Below are positions 56,440-64,000 of a stretch of 64,000 nt of DNA, in pieces. Origin of the DNA: Selaginella moellendorffii (Eukaryota > Streptophyta > Lycopodiopsida > Selaginellales > Selaginellaceae); contig NW_003314312.1 in assembly GCF_000143415.4 (NCBI RefSeq), positions 441,159-505,158 of the forward strand, given 5' to 3'. The stretch's first letter is position 1, and every line of letters starts with the position of its first letter. Position numbers and translations under genes: made by a program. Under the pieces are notes generated by a model that was not told where the DNA came from, did not search any database, and saw only the letters and a program-made list of their open reading frames with translations.

Positions 56440-56586
56440 ATGCTCCTAGCGCTCGCGATGCTCAGACATTTATCCCCAATGCTCGTACAGAGCTCGATCG
56501 AGCTGCTGGGGATGGTATTCTTGCAATCGATCATTTCTTGTGCCTTTGTTCTTACTCCTAAGCTCTCTCACAGCTCCAAATCGGCG
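56440..56586 (+). pseudogene. Beta-hexosaminidase 5' scrap
   Basis: First about 47 bp of exon 1 (MLLALAMLRHLSPML), then a deletion into intron 1, then 13 bp of exon 2 (56574-56586). The jump out of exon 2 is at the same base as in the 47386-47856 copy, so both descend from one rearranged ancestor. Confidence 0.85.
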
Positions 56587-56649
56587 CTGGGGATCTGCTC
56601 TTGTCAACTTGCTAGCTGTTTTGATCTCGTCCTGGAGTTTTCTTCTGGA

Positions 56650-57092
56650 ACCGAGCATCAGCAGCAACACCCTGCTCCTGCATTTGCGTAAACAGCTCGG
56701 AAGCCACCTCTGGATCGCCGATCTCGAAACGTCCGAGGATCATAAAAGTCCACGAGGTGACATTCCTGTGAGGCATTTCTTGGAAGAGCTGCCAAGCCTC
56801 CCCAGCCCCCCACCACACTTGAAATACAAGTCGATCAAAATATTCTCCAGCAAGATCGATGGAGAAAGCGCCGAGTTGCCGACCTCTGCCGAAGATCGTA
56901 GTGAATCCTCCTCCCGCTCCCAATATCTCTCGATCTGGCGATGCAATGTTTCAGAGCTGCGACAGTGGCTGCCATGCCCAGCGCCTGGCCGCTGCGCCGC
57001 TGCGAATAGTATGCTTGCAGCGCATTGCCGCGTCCATCGCGAGTGCGACATCGCATTCACGGCCACAAATTTCTTTTTTAAAAAGCTTATAA
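56650..57092 (-). pseudogene. PPR gene fragment, seventh copy
   Basis: Same PPR piece; AWQLFQEMPHRNVTSWTFMI. It lies next to the most complete AMP-hexosaminidase pair. Confidence 0.75.
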
Positions 57093-57601
57093 CATAAAAC
57101 TTCTTATTACGTTTCAAAGTCAGAGTAATTTTGGATAAGAGTGTAATTGGGAGAGGCAGGTGTGGTGTGGAAAGGTTTTTGCCAATTTAGTCTGTTGAAA
57201 GCTCGAGCAGTTTGTGTTCCTGTATAGTAAAACATGGCCATTTACTGTAGTATGCAAAAGCCATTGGTACAGCCCAGTCGCTACAAAGAGACTAATAAAA
57301 ATGTTGCAAACACCATTAGAAGAATTGCTAATGTATATGAATCTGACATTTTGCTTCAACATGTGAACTGTCTTAAATTGGCAGAAAATAACTACAGAAA
57401 GCAAAAGCAAAGCAAAAGTTCAAAATTCTAATCTAAAATAGAATAATACAGTGCATAGTAGTCTTATGCCTCAAGGTGGGCGCTCAATGAGCCCAATAAC
57501 ATGTACAAATATTACACATCCAAACTAATGAGCTATTAAAATTACTATAGAGGAAGATTTTTCTCTTTTATTTGGCAATTTTATTTGAGCCATGGAGCTC
57601 T
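57093..57601. other. 3' flank of AMP gene 5
   Basis: Non-coding flank, matching 55238-55742 with small indels. Confidence 0.6.
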
Positions 57602-57907
57602 TTAGCACTGGATGAAGAAGCTGTTCCATCCAAAGCCCGAGCAGTCCTGTACAGAGCCACTAAACCGTGTGTGTGCCACACCTTGGCAGTTTGCCGTGTT
57701 GTAGGCCGCAGCAGTCTGGCCCTGGTACGCAAAGCTGTAGCCGCCGTGCTGCGAGGCTCCAACATTGGTGCATCCACAAGCACTGTAGCGCTCCAGCCGA
57801 TTGTTACACCCGGGCCCTGCCCAAGCATCGAAGTAGCTTGCATTGGCCGTGATCATCGATCCCACCACAGCGATCGCGACAAGAACGAGCACCATTTTTC
57901 CTGCCAT
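57602..57907 (-). CDS. MiAMP1-like secreted antimicrobial peptide, copy 5
   Basis: 101 residues from ATG 57907. Signal peptide variant (LVAIAVVGSM); mature SYFDAWAGPGCNNRLERYS... with SFAYQGQ instead of SFGYQGQ. Six cysteines intact. Divergent from the full hexosaminidase gene across a 615-bp intergenic region, probably the ancestral arrangement for the whole cluster. Confidence 0.92.
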   Translation of the reverse strand: MAGKMVLVLVAIAVVGSMITANASYFDAWAGPGCNNRLERYSACGCTNVGASQHGGYSFAYQGQTAAAYNTANCQGVAHTRFSGSVQDCSGFGWNSFFIQC

Positions 57908-58522
57908 TGTCACACAAACACAAAGCTATGCTATGATCGTCAATCAAATGAAAACTCTTTCAAGGAAGATCTAATGAACATCTAAGAGCACACAACAGTG
58001 AGATTTATACACGAGGAGTCAGCTCTTGCATGCGCGCCACGAAACAGTCAAGGGTCAAAGGTGGTAAAAAAAATTCTAACCCTAAACAACGTGCACAAAC
58101 CCTAAAATATATCTTTGGACGACAAAATATTTGGCTTTGGACGACAAGCATTATCATTATTGAAAACCTTTGGCGAATTGTACGTAGAAAAAAATGGTGG
58201 AAAAGGCCGCTTTCCATTGGCAGGCCAGCGCCGAGCATTATTCGCGATCAGCCAGGAGAGAAGGTGTGTGATTAAAAAGGAGAGGGCGAGAGAGAGAGAA
58301 AAGGGGGGCTCGTTCTGGATCCACATTTGGAGTGATCGCCTCTTTTGCCGAAAGCTACTCCTGGCATGATCGATTAGAAAAAAAATATCTCTCCCTCACC
58401 TAATCGATGATAGCGAGCAAAGAATTGGAGCCTTCCTCTTTCTCCCTTGGGATTTTTCCTTTCTTAAATTCCAGCGATCGCTCAATCCTCCTTGATCCGT
58501 TCCACTCAATCCTGGGAATTCA
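57908..58522. promoter_or_regulatory. Shared AMP5 / hexosaminidase promoter region
   Basis: Divergent intergenic region. For AMP5 (minus) TATAAAT is at about 58003-58009. Two telo-box-like motifs (AACCCTAAA) lie at about 58078 and 58101, a class of element common in plant promoters. A GA-rich tract at 58280-58305 is where the copia element sits in a sister copy. No clear TATA box is seen for the hexosaminidase. Confidence 0.6.
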
Positions 58523-61038
58523 ATGCTCCTAGCGCTCGCGATGCTCAGACATTTATCCCCAATGCTCGTCGCAATCTCCATCCTCGTTTTCCTCCCAGTC
58601 GCTCTGGGCGGAGCTTCTTCCGGGATTCATGGCTTCGCGGAGGAGAAAGAGATCCCGGTGTGGCCCAAGCCCCACTCACTCCTCGCCAGTGGCTCGGGGT
58701 CCCTGGCATTGGCCGAGAATTTCACGCTGCGCTCGTCGCCGGACTCGATCGCGACGCTGAGCAGCGCATTCGCTCGATACCGCGAGATTATCTTCCTCCA
58801 CCACTCGATCTTCCTCGCCTCTCGCCAGATTCCCGAGAGCATACCACAGCTCCAGGCGCTCAGCGTTCGAATCTCATCCCCGGACGAAACAGTGAGTCAA
58901 AATCTCCCTCCATAGCCAGGGTTTTTAGTTTGGAAATAATTTGCGCCATGGGCGCTCTCGGTCGAGGGAGGCGCGCGATCCGCGCCGAGCTCGATCGATC
59001 GAGGCGCGGGGCATGCTATTCTTGCGATCGATCGTTTCTTGCGCCTCTGTTCTTACTCCTAAGCTGTCTCGCAGCTCCAAATCGGCGTGGATGAGTCGTA
59101 TCGCCTCCAAATCCCGGATCCCGACGATGCTACTGCCGCATTGCTCACGGTAAATCCCAGCGCTGCTCCTTCTTGACGGAAATTTGATCGTTCTTTCCTG
59201 GGATTCTCTTTCAGGCAGAGACTGTGTATGGAGCCCTACACGGATTGGAGGTAATGTACGGACATTGATAGTCTCTGGAGTGAAATTTTCGTGTTCTTGG
59301 TGCTCTCTCAGACGTTTAGCCAGATCTGCGCCTTCAATTTCACGACGAAGATGACGGAAGTGCGATACATCCCAGTGGACATCGTCGATCGGCCGAGATT
59401 TGAGTATCGAGGTCTCTTGATTGGTACGATGATTTCTTCCTAGCTTTCTTCATGTGTCTGTCTCTTCACTCATTGTAAACTTTTTTTTTTTTATCACAGA
59501 CACTTCGAGGCACTATGAGCCCCTCAAGATTGTCCGGAGCGTCATTGATTCCATGGCCTACGCCAAGCTGGTGAATACTTAAAACTTCCATCATACTGTT
59601 GGTGTTGACGGATTTTTTTACGTGTTTCTAGAATGTTTTGCACTGGCATATTGTCGACACCCAATCGTTTCCTTTGGAGATTCCTTCCTTTCCTAAGCTT
59701 TGGAATGGAGCGTATACTGGAGCCGAGCGCTACACTCTAGAAGATGCCAAGGGTATTGTCGAGTAAGTCCACAATTTTTGTCCCTTTCACGTGCCAAACA
59801 AATTTTGGAATTTTGAATTGTCAGATACGCGAGGCTAAGAGGAATCAATGTGATGCCAGAGCTTGATGTTCCCGGCCATGCTGCATCCTGGTCTGATTCT
59901 CTTTTGCGTTATCAATAAGATAGATTGCTTCAATTGTGCCGGATCAACAGGGGCGTAGGCTATCCGGAACTGTGGCCCTCCGGGAACTGTACGCAACCTT
60001 TGGATGTAAGCAGTGAGTTCACTTTTGAGGTCATCGAAGGGATCATTTCGGGCAAGTAGTGATAAACTTCCGGAGGCAGCAAAGCATTGACTCTGTTTTC
60101 CTGTAGATTTTGCAAAGACCTTTCCTTTCAAATTCATGCACCTTGGTGGTGACGAAGTCGATACAAGTAAGCCACAGAAATACTTCAAGTTTCTCACGTT
60201 TGATGTTCAGCCTGCTGGAAGAAGACGCGACATATAGCCAGATGGTATGTAGTCAAGTTTCGGGATCAACTTTCGGCTTATTCTAACATGCAGGCTTGCT
60301 CATAACAATTTCACCGCCAAGCAAGGCTACGAATACTTTGTTCTACGAGCGCAAAAGATTGCCCTGAAGTACGGGCTTACTCCCGTGAATTGGTAAATTC
60401 TAAAAGACTTTCTGAACTTTATAAAGCTGACAATAACAATGCCAATGCAGGGAAGAGACTTTCAATAACTTTGGTAGCAAACTCAATAACGAGACGATCA
60501 TTCACAACTGGTCTAAGCTTTATCCTTACGTTTTCTTAGGATACTCACATTCCTGGAACTTACTTTTCAGGATAGGACCTGGTCTGGCGCCACTCGTTGT
60601 AGGAGCAGGTTTCAAGTGCATCGTGAGTGATCAAGACGTGTGGTATCTGGATCATCTCGACGTACCATGGCAAAGCTTTTACAAGAACGAGCCACTCACA
60701 AACATAACGGGAGAGCATGAGCAGAGTTTGATAATTGGAGGAGAAGTTTGCATGTGGGGCGAAACTGTGGATCCAAGCGACATACATCAAACAATCTGGC
60801 CTCGAGCAGCAGCTGCAGCCGGTGAGTCCGGGTCTCGGCCGTGTTTCTCACTCACATTTGAGTTTTTCTAGAACGCTTGTGGTCTCCGAGGAGCTTCACG
60901 GACCAAGGAACTTCGCAAGTCCATTCGAGGCTCAAAACTTTCAGGTGTTTGCTACAACAGCGAGGGATCCCTGCAGCTCCAGTAGATGAGCTTGGCCGGG
61001 TGTCTCCGCCGTATCCAGGTTCTTGTTACGACCAGTAA
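58523..61038 (+). CDS. Beta-N-acetylhexosaminidase, GH20, 14 exons
   Basis: Exons by in-frame splice joins: 58523-58891, 59075-59149, 59215-59250, 59312-59423, 59500-59570, 59632-59762, 59825-59890, 59951-60051, 60107-60166, 60211-60244, 60294-60392, 60451-60510, 60571-60821, 60872-61038, giving 543 residues, the usual length. An N-terminal hydrophobic signal (LVAISILVFLPVALGG) is followed by the VWPKPHS start of the GH20 N-domain, then HWHIVDTQSFP (225-235), PELDVPGHAASW, and HLGGDEVDT with the catalytic Asp336-Glu337 pair, EETFNNFG, GGEVCMWGE and WPRAAAAAERLWS. It removes terminal GlcNAc/GalNAc from N-glycans in the secretory pathway, vacuole or apoplast. Intron 8 (60052-60106) has a GC donor (GG/GCAAGT). 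Ends PGSCYDQ. Confidence 0.95.
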
Positions 61039-61111
61039 AGTATCACAGATTTTTTATGCAGCGTGTTAATTTACTTGCTTCTCAACAATCTCAGTGTGTA
61101 CATTGCAGCTT

Positions 61112-63349
61112 TCAATGGTTATTATAAGAAGTATGCGCAAGCAGGAGATACGCTCCAGAGTTTTCTGGCTCGAGCTTGACAGCCTCGTCCACAACTTGGT
61201 TGGCTCGATGCAAATCCCCGTGAGTCCGACAGGCGCCCAGAACACTTGTCCATCCCACTGCCCCCAGCAGCTTGGACGTTTTCATCACGAGCTCCTCGGC
61301 GTCCCGCAGCCGTCCAGCTCGTCCCAGCAGATCAATCACGCAGACGTAGTGCTCCTCCCGCGGCTCGACTCCAAAGTCCTCGCTCATCGACACAAAGTAG
61401 CTCCAGGCCTCGTCCACCATCCCTGCGTGAGCACACGAGGAGAGAATGCTGATATACGTCACCTCGTCAGGCTCCAGGCCCTGGAGTGCCATCATCCAGT
61501 ACAGCTCTCTGGCCTCGACTCGAGCTCCACTGCGAGTGTGAGCGGCGATGATGGCGGTCCAGGAAACCAGGTCCTTGATCGGCATCCTCGCGAAGACGTC
61601 CCGAGCTCGATCGAGGCTGCCCAACTTTGCAAACATGTTGATGATCCCAGTTCCAAGGACGAGGCCGAGCTCGTAGCCACTGGCGACTATTCGCTCGTAG
61701 AGCTTCCTCCCGGCAGCTCCCAGCGACGGCGACTCGGTACATGCCTCGAGCAGAGCCACGAATGTGCGATGGTTTGGCAGCGAGCAGCCTTCTACGTTCA
61801 TCCGGTAAAAGATCTCGAGAGCTTCCTCGTAGAGCCTGTGCTGGATGCAAGCACCGATGATGGCGTTCCAGGCAGCGACGTCCTTGGCAACGATCCTGGC
61901 AAAGGCAGCCTTGGCATTCGCGAGATCTCCACAGTTGCTGTAGAAGTCGACAAGAGCAGTGCCGATCACAGCAGTAGCTTCCAGCCGAGGAGGGATGATC
62001 CGGTGGATAGCTCTTCCATCATCCGACCACTTCTTCGTGGAGCAGGCATTGAGAACGCTGGCAAAGATCACTTCGTCCGGCTGGAGAGTGGGATCCCTCT
62101 CCTCTAGCAGCGACCGAAACAGCGCCAGCGCTCTCTCGGGACGGCCTTGCTGGGCATTCGCCGCGATGATGAACATCCACGACTTCAAGTCCCTGGAAGC
62201 CATAGCCGCGAAGAACTCTCCAGCTTCGTCCAAGCTCCGGCACTTGATATACATGGTGAGCACGGTGTTCATCAGGACCAGCGATCTGTCCAAGCCCAAG
62301 TTGACGATCTCGGAGTGGATCTCCCGGCCGCGCTCCAGCCACCGCATCGTGGAGCAAGCACTGAGCACGCTCAAGAAGGTAACTTCGTTTGGCTTGGATC
62401 CCTCTCTCATCATCCTCCTGTACAGATCAAATGCCTCCTCGGCATGCCCGTGCTGGGCATACGCTGCGATGAGAGCGCTCCAGGTGACCACCGTCTTGGC
62501 AGTCATGGATTCGAAGACTTTGGTGGCCATATCGAAGAGCCCGCGTTTGCCATACATGTTGACGAGCGCGGTGGCCAGACCCACGTCGGTTTCCAGCCCG
62601 GTTCCAGCGAGCCTCGCGTGGATCGCTGCTCCTTTCTCGATCCAGCCGAGCGCCGAGCAAGCCCCGATCGCGGTCGTGAAGCTCACGGCGTTAGGCGCTG
62701 GATCGTTGGGCATCTGGTCGAAGAGATCGATGGCTTCGCACTGGAGTCCCGCGAGAACGTACGCCCGGAGCATCGAGTTGAAGGAAGCGACGCTCTTGAG
62801 CCTGGACGGGATGGCCAGGAACGCTCGCCGGGCCTCGGCGATGGAGCCGGATCTTCCATACATGTGAACGATCGCGTTGCCGAGATTGGCGAGCTGGTGA
62901 TCGAAGCCGCAAGAGACGATCCTGTCGTGGAGGATCCTCCCCCTTTTGAGATCCCCTGATGATCCACAGGCGACGATGAGGTTCAAGAATGTGATCGCGT
63001 TGGGCCGCTCGCCAAGGCAATCCATTCTCCACAGCGCCTGGATCGCCTCCCTGGAATCCCCGGCCTGGGCAAATGCCGCGATGAGCAGCGTCCACGAGTA
63101 GACGTTCTTGCACGCGATGGCGTCGAAGACGCGCCTGGCGTTGCTAATGGATCCACACTTGGAATACGTCTCCACGAGGAGATTGCCGAGATAGGTGCTG
63201 ATGCCCAGGCCGCGGTTCCTGGCGAGAATGCAAGCGTGTACCTTCCTGGCCCGCGGGAGCGACCGATCTCGCGAGCACTGCCGGAGGAGCGCCGCCAAGG
63301 CATCGTCGCTGTGGGATCTCTGGAGCTGCCGCTCGAAGTCTAGATCCAA
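61112..63349 (-). CDS. Pentatricopeptide repeat protein, PLS/E-type
   Basis: A 745-codon open frame with no visible intron. About 17 PPR motifs run in tandem, for example GNLLVETYSKCGSISNARRVF, VYSWTLLIAAFAQAG, VVTWSALIAAYAQHG, DLVSWTAIIAAHTRSG, VTYISILSSCAHAGMVDEA. They lead to an E-like tail (AVGWTSVLGACRTHGD, VKLEPENSGAYLLLAHTSY) that stops short, without E+ or DYW. Such proteins bind organelle RNA and recruit editing or processing factors. Oddity: the frame begins at TTG, has no ATG until residue 109, and an in-frame TGA lies just upstream, so the start is missing, lies in another exon, or the gene is decaying. Its 3' end lies 73 bp from the convergent hexosaminidase stop. Confidence 0.85.
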   Translation of the reverse strand: MDLDFERQLQRSHSDDALAALLRQCSRDRSLPRARKVHACILARNRGLGISTYLGNLLVETYSKCGSISNARRVFDAIACKNVYSWTLLIAAFAQAGDSREAIQALWRMDCLGERPNAITFLNLIVACGSSGDLKRGRILHDRIVSCGFDHQLANLGNAIVHMYGRSGSIAEARRAFLAIPSRLKSVASFNSMLRAYVLAGLQCEAIDLFDQMPNDPAPNAVSFTTAIGACSALGWIEKGAAIHARLAGTGLETDVGLATALVNMYGKRGLFDMATKVFESMTAKTVVTWSALIAAYAQHGHAEEAFDLYRRMMREGSKPNEVTFLSVLSACSTMRWLERGREIHSEIVNLGLDRSLVLMNTVLTMYIKCRSLDEAGEFFAAMASRDLKSWMFIIAANAQQGRPERALALFRSLLEERDPTLQPDEVIFASVLNACSTKKWSDDGRAIHRIIPPRLEATAVIGTALVDFYSNCGDLANAKAAFARIVAKDVAAWNAIIGACIQHRLYEEALEIFYRMNVEGCSLPNHRTFVALLEACTESPSLGAAGRKLYERIVASGYELGLVLGTGIINMFAKLGSLDRARDVFARMPIKDLVSWTAIIAAHTRSGARVEARELYWMMALQGLEPDEVTYISILSSCAHAGMVDEAWSYFVSMSEDFGVEPREEHYVCVIDLLGRAGRLRDAEELVMKTSKLLGAVGWTSVLGACRTHGDLHRANQVVDEAVKLEPENSGAYLLLAHTSYNNH

Positions 63350-64000
63350 ATCCCCTATTTCTTGGATCCTCTCTCACCAAAAACCCTAATCTTCTTCTCT
63401 GTTAAGGTAGTGTTGAAATTCAAAATTTTGGCGGCATTAAAGCACAGTTCCTGTTAGCTAAATTGCTGAAGCTAAATTGTTTTGTCTAGTCTTGGGTCCT
63501 ACTATAAATGAAGAAAGCAACTCTTTGACTTTTTCTCCACAAAGAACTTTTAAAGTTGCAATTTCTAAATTATTCACAAGCTAAAATAATAAGCCTAAAA
63601 CTTTAAACTAATCAAATGGTATTATTACCCAGTAAAGTCAATGCATTTGATTGTCAACTAGCACACAATCATTACCACTTTGTTGTCTCAATTCTTCTGT
63701 ATAAAGATTGTTTAATTAATCTTTATTTACAGTCATGTTGAATGGACTTTTAAAGAGTTAATAAAAGTTATTGGTCACATTCTTTATTATGTTCCATAAC
63801 ATTTTCTATAATCAAAAAGTGCACACACAGTATATATCTTAACTACATAGATTTATAATTTCTTTGATTGTTTAAAATGCTTTGGAAATTATTGTTTACT
63901 TAATAAGTCAGCAATGGAGGCATTAGAGTAAATTTATACAATTTTTTAACAAAATCATACACAACCCACCAAAAATCAATTGAAACAAATGCATATCCTA
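63350..64000. other. AT-rich intergenic region
   Basis: Non-coding. A telo-box-like AAACCCTAA (about 63380-63388) lies just upstream of the PPR frame, as in many plant 5' leaders. Beyond that only AT-rich sequence, with no gene or repeat recognised. Confidence 0.6.

Noticed and set aside
62147-62959. 270-302-codon plus-strand frames inside the PPR gene
   Set aside because: GC-rich coding DNA leaves long antisense frames. The minus frame carries regular PPR motifs.

Overview
The window is plant nuclear DNA, most likely from a lycophyte such as Selaginella. The evidence is very short introns (44-183 nt in the one clearly intact host gene), a PPR gene with no visible intron, a cluster of MiAMP1-type antimicrobial peptide genes, and dense LTR retrotransposons (Ty3/gypsy with chromodomain, Ty1/copia, one TRIM). 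This is inferred from the sequence alone.

Layout. 1-5336 is old LTR-retroelement debris (minisatellite, an LTR at 1530-2455, a captured fragment of a copper-transporting P1B-ATPase). 5337-14897 is a complete large DNA transposon (copy A), with identical 24-bp terminal inverted repeats and a 4-bp target duplication. After 1.3 kb of older debris, a second, inverted, truncated copy (copy B) occupies 16215-24005 and itself carries a 564-bp TRIM (23289-23852). 24006-38155 is gypsy sequence, including one gypsy (30771-36362) nested inside another with a 5-bp target duplication. 38161-43252 is three tandem 1696-bp units, each with one MiAMP1-like gene and a PPR gene fragment. A fourth partial unit is joined to a copia element (43598-47128). 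48545-53620 is a decayed gypsy on the minus strand. 54.8-63.4 kb is the gene-bearing end: two more diverged MiAMP1 genes, a complete 14-exon beta-hexosaminidase gene (58523-61038) and a convergent PPR gene (61112-63349).

The most unusual object is the A/B transposon. It encodes a DDE-type transposase-like protein (DUF7869-like), a second multi-exon gene ending in an FCP1/SCP-like phosphatase domain with every intron in phase 1, and, in copy B only, a ParB/Srx-like protein. About 30 copies of a degenerate 20-22 bp palindrome (TGGCRTGWGGCCNCAYGCCA) are scattered through it and nowhere else in the window. Several form the core of 34-81 nt introns, two are translated inside an exon, and one forms a perfect 28-bp palindrome. 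A and B look like different internal-deletion derivatives of a larger parent. Their nonsense codons are almost all TAG, and in four cases the sister copy has CAG, which points to C-to-T decay at CHG sites.

The host genes appear to work independently: secreted antimicrobial peptides (defence), a secretory or vacuolar glycan-trimming hexosaminidase, and an organellar RNA-binding PPR protein. Local duplication has copied the PPR-fragment/AMP/hexosaminidase-5'-end block several times, giving five AMP genes but only one full hexosaminidase.
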